Origin: Pseudomonadota bacterium
Lineage (GTDB): Bacteria > Pseudomonadota > Gammaproteobacteria > Steroidobacterales > Steroidobacteraceae
Assembly: GCA_021798335.1 (NCBI GenBank)
Contig: JAJZMI010000149.1
Span: 1-32,983 of the forward strand
Length of the DNA: 32,983 nucleotides
Direction: 5' to 3'
The notes below the pieces were generated by a model. It searched no databases and was not told where the DNA came from. It saw only the letters and a program-made list of their open reading frames with translations. The stretch's first letter is position 1. Each line of letters starts with the position of its first letter. The position numbers and the translations under genes are program-made. Of this stretch, positions 1-7,555 are shown piece after piece.

Positions 1-878
1 AGCAGGCGCAATTGCAGGATCAGCTTGGGGCGGCCAAAGCTCCCGACGAACTTGGTGTACCGTCCAGGGTATTTCTGCACGTTGAAGAAGCCGTTGCCCA
101 GCATCATCCCGAGCACGTTCTCCCCTTTGGTCAAGAGCGCGGTCACATCGAAGGTGTCGTACAGAATCGTCTTGCGGTAATCCGTCCAGCCCGGATCGAG
201 CACACTGTGCGTCGCAGGCCGGCCGTTGACCGAGAGCGCGTACTGGCCCAGGCCGCAGACCGACACGATCGCGCGCGCCAAAGGCCTGTCGATCGTGAAC
301 GCGCGCCGAAACAGCGGCATCGCGTGCGGCACCTCGGGGGGGCCGCGATAGATCGTCGGCGGGGGTAGGGGATTCGGCGGCCAATCCGGGCCGTTCGAGA
401 TCCAATCGGCGCGCCATGCGTCCTGGCCCAGGATGCCCGTGCCGAAGCGGGCCGGCGCACTGAAGGGTCCGGCGCGGCCGCGCTGATCCCAGACCCGTAC
501 CGCCCACCAGTAGACGGACTGCGAGTTCAGCGGCAGGTCCTGCGTGGGCGCGATACGCAGCTCGCTCCCGGCCTGCACACCGCTGTCCCAGAGGGCGCCG
601 CGCCCGGCCCGGACCGTTGGGCGGGTGCGACCCACGATCACCTGGCAGGCGCTTTGGCCCAGTACTCGCCGGTCCGGATCACGCGCGCTCAATGTCCAGG
701 AAAACCGCGGTCGCGGCACATCAATTCCCGAAGCGGCGGCGCGCCACTCGACACAAAGATCCGCCGGCGCGAGGTCGCACGGCCCGGCCGGCGCCCCGGA
801 CCCCACCCGCCCCGGCTCGATTGCGGCGGCCGGGACCCCCAGCGCCAGCATGCGCAGCAGCTCGCGGCGCGAGCTCAT
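1..878 (-). CDS. GH78 alpha-L-rhamnosidase, N-terminal part (cut by window edge)
   Basis: The frame is open from the ATG at 878 to the left edge, giving about 292 residues of an enzyme family that is usually far longer. GH78 enzymes remove terminal alpha-L-rhamnose from pectin side chains and plant glycosides. The visible part matches the N-terminal accessory beta-sandwich region of bacterial rhamnosidases: an early segment with VEWRAA and RPRFSW, a domain with YWWAVRVWDQ, then the Bac_rhamnosid_N-like stretch with PLFRRAF, GQYALSVNG, LDPGWTDYRK and LGNGFFN. The catalytic (alpha/alpha)6 barrel lies outside the window. The N-terminus MSSRRELLRMLALG has a twin-arginine (SRRxLL) signal, so export by Tat is likely. 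The start is chosen for this signal; the Shine-Dalgarno is weak. It is divergent from the TonB receptor, which suggests shared regulation. Family call is firm; exact substrate is not visible. Confidence 0.88.
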   Translation of the reverse strand, partial: MSSRRELLRMLALGVPAAAIEPGRVGSGAPAGPCDLAPADLCVEWRAAASGIDVPRPRFSWTLSARDPDRRVLGQSACQVIVGRTRPTVRAGRGALWDSGVQAGSELRIAPTQDLPLNSQSVYWWAVRVWDQRGRAGPFSAPARFGTGILGQDAWRADWISNGPDWPPNPLPPPTIYRGPPEVPHAMPLFRRAFTIDRPLARAIVSVCGLGQYALSVNGRPATHSVLDPGWTDYRKTILYDTFDVTALLTKGENVLGMMLGNGFFNVQKYPGRYTKFVGSFGRPKLILQLRL

Positions 879-1096
879 GTCGCGTCCGCGCAACAGATCC
901 GAAGGTTCGGAAATGTGGTCGCCTGTTTCATATTATGAGATTTCCCTTGCGCTGGGCCGCCTGGCAATGGTATTTATATTTATATACGAAGATTACGTCC
1001 GCCTGTAAACCAAAAAGCAGGGGGCGGCGCCACGGCATTCTTGGCGTTCGACATTTGCGCAACTGATTCGCACCAACCGACTGAGGGGGATTGACC
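879..1096. promoter_or_regulatory. Divergent promoter region between rhamnosidase and TonB receptor
   Basis: This 218-base gap separates two divergent genes. It holds the most AT-rich tract nearby, at about 967-988 (tatttatatttatatac), in otherwise GC-rich DNA. A possible rightward sigma-70 pair is TTGCGC at 947-952 with TATTTA at 971-976 (18-base spacer), which would give a leader of about 110 bases before the receptor. The receptor's ribosome-binding site GAGGGGGA is at 1083-1090. A TGTGG-N7-TTTCAT word sits at 914-931. No small gene is convincing here. The promoter assignment is inference from composition. Confidence 0.45.
914..931 (+). promoter_or_regulatory. Candidate operator, TGTGG-N7-TTTCAT
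   Basis: The sequence TGTGG, seven bases, TTTCAT lies 36-53 bases upstream of the rhamnosidase start. The same bipartite word with identical spacing occurs on the other strand at 10058-10075, in the other divergent GH intergenic region. TTTCAT resembles half of the KdgR (IclR-family) box, and an IclR-family gene lies in this window. The link to that regulator is inference from two occurrences only. Confidence 0.3.
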
Positions 1097-3802
1097 ATGA
1101 AGCTTACGTCAAGGCTCGTGTCCGGAGCCGTCGCTCTGGCTATGGCGGGCGCTATTCCCGCTTGGGCCAAAACGGCCGTACCCGATGCCCAAGCCGCATC
1201 GTCCACCAACACGGCCGCGGCGGCCCAGAAGGATCCCAAGACCGCTCATTCGCCCGCGGTCCTGCAGGAAGTGGTCGTGAGCGGCATTCGTGCCAGTATG
1301 GAGAGCGCGCTGAACATCCAGCGCTTCTCAAACACCATCGTCGATGCGATCGTCGCATCCGAGATCGGCAAGCTCCCTGACGTCACGGCCATCGACGCCC
1401 TGCAGCGCATTCCGGGCATTCAGATCAGCCGGCAACTCGGCGAGGGCGGCGGTACGGTCAACATCGGCGGCTCGGTCATCATGAGCGGCTACGAGATCCG
1501 TGGCCTGCCCTACGCGGAGACGACTCTGAACGGCCGCGCAGTCTTCAGCGCGCAGGGAGATCGCGTCCTGAACCTGCAGGATATTCCATCGTCGCTGTTG
1601 GCGGGCATCGAGGTCTACAAGGATCCCACCGCGAGCTTGCTCGCCGGCGGTCTTGCCGGCACGGTCAATCTGATCACCCACAAGCCGTTCGACTTCCACG
1701 GCCCGCAGCTCGACGTGAATGCCGGGGAGACCTACGGCAGCATGATCGGCACGGCGAGGCCGAACTTCAACGTGCTGGGCAGCAATATCTGGCACACGGG
1801 AATCGGCAAGGTCGGCGCGATGCTCGACTTTTCCTACCACGACCGCGCTTACCGCGAAGACGGAATCACCAACAGTTCCATCGCCACCAACAGCACGGCC
1901 GTGCCGGGCAAGATCATCGACTACACCAACGGCGTGTACAACACCATGTTCATCGGCAATCGCCGCCGCATCGGCGTCGATGCCGTCCTGCAATGGCAGC
2001 CCACGCGGGACTTCCAGATGTACGCCGAGGCCACGAGCGAGGACTTCGTCTGGGCGCAAAATCAATACAGCTTCTACACACAGCAGGGCGCCGGCACCAT
2101 TGCGCCCGGCTCCGTCTCCCTGTTCCCGGGCACCAACGACGTCCGCTCCCTCACTATCCAGAATGCGCTGGTCAGCAGCGTCGGCGCGTGGCGCACCGTC
2201 GAGGACGTCAATCGCCAGTTCAACCTGCATGCCGTGTGGACACCGGGCGCTTGGACCGTGGCGGGCGACCTGAGCTACACCAAGGCGACCGAGCGGTTGA
2301 ACAACCCGGCTGTGGACATCGGTACCACCGTGCCCGCGCTGACCCAGATCAACTCCGAGTCCGGAGTCACACAGTCTCTGGTCCCGGGGTTCAATCTGAC
2401 CAATATCGCCAATTTCAACGACAGCACGGCGAGCAACTACCACAGCTACCTGTACGATACCGAGCAGCATTTCCGCGGTAGCGAGATCGCGGTCAGCCTC
2501 AATGCAACCTATGCGTTCGCGCACGGCTTCCTGACCTCCGTCGAAACCGGCATCCGCCTCGCCGACCGCAAGGATGCCTTCCACCAATGGACCACATTCA
2601 CCGGCATAGATTCGGCGCAGATCCAGACCAATGCGCCGTGGTTCAACCACGTCCCGCTGAGTCCGTTCTTCTCGGCCTACACCTCGACGCCCATCGAGCC
2701 GCCGTACGCCGTATATAACCCGAATCTCCTGCACCATGAGCCCAACTCGGTATACCAGGCCTTCGGTGCGCCGTTGCCGCTCGACACGGGAGCCCAGGAT
2801 TACCACGTCGATGAGCGCGACTACGCCGGGTTCGTGCAGTTGAACTTCGCGCACCGGATCGCTGGCATCCCGATGTCCGGCAACGTTGGTGTCCGCTTCG
2901 TGCGGCACGAGGATTTCCTCAATGGCGAGCTGAGCAGCGGCGGGGTATTGATCCCGCATACCTTCGCCACCGGCGAATCCAATCCCCTGCCGAGTCTGAA
3001 CCTGCTGTTCAAGCTGACGCACGACCTCGAGCTGCGCCTGGCCGCGTCACAGGCGATCGCCTATCCGGACTTCAGTCAGATGCGCCCGTCGATCGCACTG
3101 CTGCCGGCGCAGGGCGCCGCGAGCGGCGGCAACCCGTATCTGAAGCCCATGAAGGCCAATCAGTTCGACGCGTCGCTGGCCTACTACTTCGCGCCGGGTG
3201 CGGTCGTCAGCGGCGACATCTTCTACAAGAAGCTGAGCAACTTCTGGCTCTCCGAGACCAAGCAGGACGCCTTCGCGATCGATGGGATCAAGTACAACCT
3301 CACCGGTCCGATCGATGGCGGCGCCGCAACCATCAAGGGTGCGGAATTCAACTACCAGCAGTTTTTTCGTCAGCTGCCGGGCTGGTTGAGCGGCCTCGGT
3401 TTCGACGCCAATTACACCTACATCGCGGCGGCCGCGCCCACGGCGGTGCTGGGTCAGACCACGACGCTCCCGGGACTTTCCAAGGACAGCTACAACCTGA
3501 TCGGCATCTACGAGAAGGGCCCGATCTCATTCCGCGTGGCCTACAACTGGCGCAGCTCGTTCTACACCTCGCTGTACACGGGCTCGAACGCGCAGCTGGC
3601 CGCGAACCCGATCTACACCGCGAGCTACGGCTGGCTGGACGCTTCGCTGCAATACACCGTCAACCACCACGTCCAGGTGTACATCGACGGCTCGAACATC
3701 CTCGGCACGAAGCAGACCTTCTATTACGGTGTGCCGACGCTGCCCCAGGGCGCTACCATCGACGATCGGATCGTGATGGTCGGGGCGAACGTGAAGTTCT
3801 GA
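1097..3802 (+). CDS. TonB-dependent outer-membrane receptor (Xanthomonas/Caulobacter type)
   Basis: A 901-residue outer-membrane transporter that would take up oligosaccharides with energy from TonB-ExbBD. Residues 1-24 are a Sec signal peptide ending in PAWA. A TonB-box-like EVVVSG is at about 58-63, followed by the plug signature of the TIGR01782-like group (GIRASMESALN, IGKLPDVTAIDALQRIPG). The rest is beta-barrel sequence, ending in the usual C-terminal phenylalanine (ANVKF). The start is the ATG at 1097, six bases after GAGGGGGA; an in-frame TTG at 1091 would overlap that ribosome-binding site and is rejected. The beta-propeller gene follows after 21 bases, so both are probably one transcript. 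The ligand cannot be read from the sequence; the neighbours suggest a rhamnose-containing plant oligosaccharide. Confidence 0.93.
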   Translation: MKLTSRLVSGAVALAMAGAIPAWAKTAVPDAQAASSTNTAAAAQKDPKTAHSPAVLQEVVVSGIRASMESALNIQRFSNTIVDAIVASEIGKLPDVTAIDALQRIPGIQISRQLGEGGGTVNIGGSVIMSGYEIRGLPYAETTLNGRAVFSAQGDRVLNLQDIPSSLLAGIEVYKDPTASLLAGGLAGTVNLITHKPFDFHGPQLDVNAGETYGSMIGTARPNFNVLGSNIWHTGIGKVGAMLDFSYHDRAYREDGITNSSIATNSTAVPGKIIDYTNGVYNTMFIGNRRRIGVDAVLQWQPTRDFQMYAEATSEDFVWAQNQYSFYTQQGAGTIAPGSVSLFPGTNDVRSLTIQNALVSSVGAWRTVEDVNRQFNLHAVWTPGAWTVAGDLSYTKATERLNNPAVDIGTTVPALTQINSESGVTQSLVPGFNLTNIANFNDSTASNYHSYLYDTEQHFRGSEIAVSLNATYAFAHGFLTSVETGIRLADRKDAFHQWTTFTGIDSAQIQTNAPWFNHVPLSPFFSAYTSTPIEPPYAVYNPNLLHHEPNSVYQAFGAPLPLDTGAQDYHVDERDYAGFVQLNFAHRIAGIPMSGNVGVRFVRHEDFLNGELSSGGVLIPHTFATGESNPLPSLNLLFKLTHDLELRLAASQAIAYPDFSQMRPSIALLPAQGAASGGNPYLKPMKANQFDASLAYYFAPGAVVSGDIFYKKLSNFWLSETKQDAFAIDGIKYNLTGPIDGGAATIKGAEFNYQQFFRQLPGWLSGLGFDANYTYIAAAAPTAVLGQTTTLPGLSKDSYNLIGIYEKGPISFRVAYNWRSSFYTSLYTGSNAQLAANPIYTASYGWLDASLQYTVNHHVQVYIDGSNILGTKQTFYYGVPTLPQGATIDDRIVMVGANVKF

Positions 3803-3823
3803 GGAGCGTACACGGGGAAAGTC

Positions 3824-4987
3824 ATGGTGGATCTGGACAGACGGACGATTCTGACCGGGCTGGCGGCCGTGGCCGGCGCCGGGCTCACGTCCGGACGCGC
3901 GGCCGTCGGGCCGCGCGTCCGGTCCGGCGGCGCCTCGCGCAACGGGCTGGCGCTGCCGGGCATTGCGCCCTTTCGCACGCCCTACAAGTTGCAGCGCCGC
4001 ATCCTCACCCGCTCCGGCGTGCCCGGCAGCTTCGACCGGCTGAAGGTGGATTGTCCGTTCGTCTTCGAGTCCTGTGGCCGCTATTATCTGACCTACATCG
4101 GCTTCGACGGCATCGGCTATCAGACCGGACTCGCCGAATCCGACGATCTGGAGCATTGGCGGCGCGCCGGACTCATCCTCCGGCGCCATCCCAACAATCC
4201 GGTCATCCGTTACAATATTGCCATGATGTCGATCCTGCGTGAGGACGGGCTGCATTCCAGCGGCTCGCTCATCAAGGTCGAGGGCCGCTACGTGGCCACC
4301 TGGTTCGCCTGCCCGCATCCGGGATACGAGCAGGGGCCGGGCGTGATCGGCCTCGCATTCAGCGAGGACCTGTATCATTGGGAGGTCACCGAGCCGATTC
4401 TCCGGCCGGATCCGGCACTTCCCTGGGAGGCCGGCGGCCTGTACAAGGCCTACCTGATCAGGAACGACGACCTCTACTATATCTTCTACAATGCCAAGAC
4501 CGATCACCCCACGGACTGGCACGAACAGATCGGCATTGCGACCTCGCCCGACCTGAAGACCTGGACCCGCTACCCGGGCAACCCGGTGATTCGCAACGGC
4601 GGCCCGAAGTCATGGGACACGCGCTTCGCCAGCGATCCGTGCGTGGTGCGCTGGGGACCGTGGTGGGGCGTGTATTATTACGGCTTCGCCAATGACGGTC
4701 ACGCGCGCGATCTGCTCGCGCTCGGGCTCGATCCGTATCATTTGACCAAAGTCCCGCAGATCATGCTGAACGTGGGGCCGCCGGGATCCATCGACGCGGA
4801 CTTCGCACACAAGCCGTCGATCATCTATGCCAACGACACGCTCTATCAGTTCTACTGCTGCGTGAGCGGCAAGTGGCCCCATGATGATCGCGCGATCAGC
4901 CTGGCGCGCTCCAGGCCCTGGCCCAAAGCCGCACAAGAGGACGAGGCGCCAACCCCCTCCCCCGGCGCGAGCCCTTCCGGCCTCTGA
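3824..4987 (+). CDS. Tat-exported beta-propeller protein, putative glycoside hydrolase (GH43/GH32-like)
   Basis: A 387-residue protein whose N-terminus (DRRTILTGLAAVAGAGL) is a twin-arginine signal. The body has the repeating pattern of five-bladed propeller glycosidases of the GH32/43/62/117/130 type: VDCPFVFESCGRYYLTYIG at about 76-94, then AESDDLEHW, GLAFSEDLYHW, YKAYLIRNDDLYYIFYN, IATSPDLKTW and FASDPCVVRWGPWWGVYY, each a strand run followed by the 'S.DL..W' blade motif. The acidic residues in these blades could be catalytic, but I cannot assign nucleophile and acid. I do not recognise a characterised family. The start has a good GGGGAAA ribosome-binding site. The last 25 residues are Pro/Ser-rich and look disordered. 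Its place behind the TonB receptor suggests periplasmic trimming of the imported glycan; the bond cleaved is unknown. Confidence 0.72.
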   Translation: MVDLDRRTILTGLAAVAGAGLTSGRAAVGPRVRSGGASRNGLALPGIAPFRTPYKLQRRILTRSGVPGSFDRLKVDCPFVFESCGRYYLTYIGFDGIGYQTGLAESDDLEHWRRAGLILRRHPNNPVIRYNIAMMSILREDGLHSSGSLIKVEGRYVATWFACPHPGYEQGPGVIGLAFSEDLYHWEVTEPILRPDPALPWEAGGLYKAYLIRNDDLYYIFYNAKTDHPTDWHEQIGIATSPDLKTWTRYPGNPVIRNGGPKSWDTRFASDPCVVRWGPWWGVYYYGFANDGHARDLLALGLDPYHLTKVPQIMLNVGPPGSIDADFAHKPSIIYANDTLYQFYCCVSGKWPHDDRAISLARSRPWPKAAQEDEAPTPSPGASPSGL

Positions 4988-5002
4988 CGAAGATCCCCCT
5001 CA

Positions 5003-5036
5003 GCGCGGCGCCGTGCCAGGACGGCCGGTGCCGCGC
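5003..5036. terminator. Hairpin between convergent genes
   Basis: GCGCGGCGCCG at 5003-5013 pairs with CGGTGCCGCGC at 5026-5036 (11 pairs, one G-U, 12-base loop), followed rightward by the pyrimidine-rich cttcttctcc. It lies between the stop codons of two converging genes, so it may terminate the receptor operon and perhaps both. There is no long T-run. Confidence 0.5.
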
Positions 5037-5054
5037 CTTCTTCTCCGCAATGCG

Positions 5055-5816
5055 CTACTGCAGGTTGACAAATAGTCCGCCGTCGACGAGCACCGCGGCG
5101 CCTGTCACATACCGCGCCAGATCGGAGGCCAGAAAGACGACGCAGCCTGCCACATCCTCGGGCTCACCCAGCCGGCCGAGCGGAATGCGCTTTTCCATGT
5201 GGGCCCGCTTGGCCGGGTCGGCCAGGTCCTCTCGGTTGATGTCGGTCGCGATGGTGCCGGGCATGAGGGAATTGCAGCGGATGCCGTACGGTCCGAGCGC
5301 GATCGCGCACGACTGCATCAGGGAATGTACGCCGGCCTTCGTCGGCGTGTAATGCGCCTGCATCCCGCCGCCGACCAGGGCACTGATCGAACTGATCGCG
5401 ATCAGCGCGCCGCCGGTGCCCTGATGCTTCATCCGGCGTGCCGCGGCTTGCGTCATGTAATAGGCCCCGTGCAGATTGATGGCCATGGTGCGCTCGAACA
5501 CCTCGAGGGGCGTGTCGAGGAAGGCGTGGAACGGACAGATTCCGGCGTTGCTCACGAACACGTCGACCCCGCCCAGGGCCGCGCTCGCCGCCGTGATGAA
5601 GCGCTCGGCCGATTCCGGGCGCGCCACATCGCCTTCCACCTCGACGGCCCGCCGTCCCAGCCGGGCGATCTCGGCCAGGGTCGCATCGATCCCCTCCCGG
5701 TCCCTGAACCAGTTCAGGCCGACATCGGCGCCCTGACGGGCGCACTCGATGGCGGTCGCGCGGCCGATGCCGCGCGACGCGCCGGTGATCAGGACCGTCT
5801 TGCCTTCGAGCAGCAT
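5055..5816 (-). CDS. lra1: L-rhamnose 1-dehydrogenase (SDR family)
   Basis: A 253-residue short-chain dehydrogenase that would oxidise L-rhamnose to L-rhamnono-1,4-lactone with NAD(P)+, the first step of the non-phosphorylating pathway. It has the nucleotide motif TGASRGIG at 11-18, SNAG at 89-92 and the catalytic Ser143, Tyr156 and Lys160 (HYTPTKAG). The stretches NAGICPFHAFLD, HYTPTKAG, MQSCAIALGPYGIRCN, GTIATDIN and the C-terminus VDGGLFVNLQ match, from memory, the Azotobacter vinelandii type of L-rhamnose dehydrogenase almost word for word. The start follows AGAGGT by six bases; that site overlaps the fucosidase stop 10 bases upstream, so it is the last gene of the leftward GH42-GH29 operon. 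The other pathway genes lie 12 kb to the right. Confidence 0.88.
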   Translation of the reverse strand: MLLEGKTVLITGASRGIGRATAIECARQGADVGLNWFRDREGIDATLAEIARLGRRAVEVEGDVARPESAERFITAASAALGGVDVFVSNAGICPFHAFLDTPLEVFERTMAINLHGAYYMTQAAARRMKHQGTGGALIAISSISALVGGGMQAHYTPTKAGVHSLMQSCAIALGPYGIRCNSLMPGTIATDINREDLADPAKRAHMEKRIPLGRLGEPEDVAGCVVFLASDLARYVTGAAVLVDGGLFVNLQ

Positions 5817-5826
5817 GACTTGACCT

Positions 5827-7521
5827 CTAGTGTCGTTGCCGAGGCGCGCCGCGGCTGAGGATCTTCAGCGCATACGGCATCTTGCTCTTGGAGGGCGGCA
5901 GCCGCACGAGCAGTCCATCGGCGGTCTGCCGCCAGCGGACCGGCGCCGCGTCCCCGAGCAGGCTCACGTGCGTGATCGGTCCGTGAAGATAGGGCGTCGC
6001 CGCATACAGAACCCGGATCAACACGTTCCCGTTGTCCGGCCGGACCAGCCCGAGCGCATAGAGCACGCCGAGCTTGCGGGTGAAGCGAATGTCCCTCGGG
6101 GTATAGCGCTGTCCGTAGTCGGTCAGCGAGCCCGACGGCCCGACGGTGGGACCTTCCCCGTACAGCACCCACGGGCGCGTGCCGTAGATGGCCTGCCCAT
6201 TCACCTGCAGCCATGCGCCCATCCGTAGCAGAATTCGGCGGACCTTGGCCGGTATCGTGCCGTTGCCGCGCGGTCCGATGTTCAGCAGCATGTTGCCGTT
6301 CTTGCTCACGATGTCGATCAGGTCGGTGAGCAGCGAGCGGGCGGTGCGATAGTGGTCGTGACGCACGTAGCCCCAGGAATCCAGGCTCACCGAGGTGTCG
6401 GTCTGCCAGGGCCGCAGGCTGAGGTAATTGCGCTTGCCGCGCTCGATATCCTGCACTGCCGCGCCCCGCGGGAAGGCATGCAGCTTATACGTCAACACCA
6501 CACCCTGATGGCGCGCAGCCGCCGAGTTGTAATAGTACGCCGCCATTTTCTTCAAATACGGCGCGAACGCAGGCTGATTGATCCACCAGTCGAAATAGAT
6601 CAGGTCCGGGTGATACTCATCAACGAGCTCCGTGCTGCGCGCCAGCCAGTCGCGCAGGAATGCCTTGGAGGGGGGGAGCCAGTCCTGAAGCTGGCTCGGG
6701 TTGGGTTCCCCGCGGCCATGCACGCCGGGCAAGTTCATCGGCTCGGCCGGACCGTACAGGCCGGCGTAGCGCGGGTTGTCGACATCGGAGTCGTACTTCG
6801 TCCCCGGGTGATACCACCACCAGTGCTCGGCTCTGTGCGAGGAGACGCCAAAGCGCATGCCGTCGGCATGCACGGCTTTCTCGAGTTCCCCGATCAGGTC
6901 CTGCTTCGGGCCCATACGCGCGGCGTCCCACAGCGTGAATTTGGAGTTGTATTCCGCGAACCCGTCGCAATGTTCCGCGACCGGCACGACATAGCGCGCC
7001 CCGGCGCGCCTGAACAGTGCGGCCCAGGCTTTGGGGTTGAACTTCGCCATGGTGAACTTCGCAATGAAGTTCTTGTAGCCGAACTTCGCTTGCGGTCCAT
7101 ACACCGCGCGCTCGTAGTCGTAGGCGAGCGAGTCCTTGACGTACATGTTCCGCGAGTACCACTCGTTCTGAAACGCCGGCACCGAGAACACGCCCCAATG
7201 GATGAAGATGCCGAACTTGGCGTTGCGAAACCAGCGCGGCGCGTGATAGGCCTCGAGCGAGCGCCAGGACGCCTTGAACGGTCCGCGGCGCGCGCCGGCG
7301 GCCACTTTGTGCATCTGCTCGTGCAGCAGCTGCTCGTAATTCTTCGGCTCGTTCCACAGGGGCGGGAATGTGTGGACGCTGTAGACCTGATGCGCGGCGG
7401 CGGGGAGCGCCGCGGCGCAGGCGAACGGCCAGCCGCAGCCGAGCCACAGCGCCGCCAGGCAGGAGCGACTCAGGGCACGGCGGCGCGCACGGCGCTCGGG
7501 GGAGGTGGGGCAATCGGGCAT
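5827..7521 (-). CDS. GH29 alpha-L-fucosidase, exported
   Basis: A 564-residue enzyme that would remove alpha-L-fucose from plant glycans. The GH29 signature is clear: KFGIFIHWGVFSVPAF at about 102-117, NEWYSRNMY, EHCDGF at 183-188 in place of the more usual HHDGF, and DLIYFDWW at about 306-313, whose Asp311 is the likely nucleophile. LLNIGPRGNGTI follows near the end of the catalytic domain, with a short beta-sandwich tail. The N-terminus has an arginine-rich n-region and a hydrophobic stretch (CLAALWLGCGWPFACAA), a probable signal peptide. The start at 7521 is preferred because GAGAGG lies just upstream; the frame stays open further upstream only as overlap with the GH42 gene. It sits 34 bases after GH42 and 10 before the rhamnose dehydrogenase. 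Confidence 0.9.
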   Translation of the reverse strand: MPDCPTSPERRARRRALSRSCLAALWLGCGWPFACAAALPAAAHQVYSVHTFPPLWNEPKNYEQLLHEQMHKVAAGARRGPFKASWRSLEAYHAPRWFRNAKFGIFIHWGVFSVPAFQNEWYSRNMYVKDSLAYDYERAVYGPQAKFGYKNFIAKFTMAKFNPKAWAALFRRAGARYVVPVAEHCDGFAEYNSKFTLWDAARMGPKQDLIGELEKAVHADGMRFGVSSHRAEHWWWYHPGTKYDSDVDNPRYAGLYGPAEPMNLPGVHGRGEPNPSQLQDWLPPSKAFLRDWLARSTELVDEYHPDLIYFDWWINQPAFAPYLKKMAAYYYNSAAARHQGVVLTYKLHAFPRGAAVQDIERGKRNYLSLRPWQTDTSVSLDSWGYVRHDHYRTARSLLTDLIDIVSKNGNMLLNIGPRGNGTIPAKVRRILLRMGAWLQVNGQAIYGTRPWVLYGEGPTVGPSGSLTDYGQRYTPRDIRFTRKLGVLYALGLVRPDNGNVLIRVLYAATPYLHGPITHVSLLGDAAPVRWRQTADGLLVRLPPSKSKMPYALKILSRGAPRQRH

Positions 7522-7555
7522 GTCAGCCTCTCGAGTGATGTGGCGGATGTGGTAC

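Noticed and set aside
1091-1096. TTG at 1091 as start of the TonB receptor
   Set aside because: It would overlap the GAGGGGGA ribosome-binding site that serves the ATG at 1097.
1328-3022. Long minus-strand open frame (564 codons) opposite the TonB receptor
   Set aside because: It is the antisense of a clear receptor gene; the translation has no domain pattern and high-GC codon bias explains its openness.
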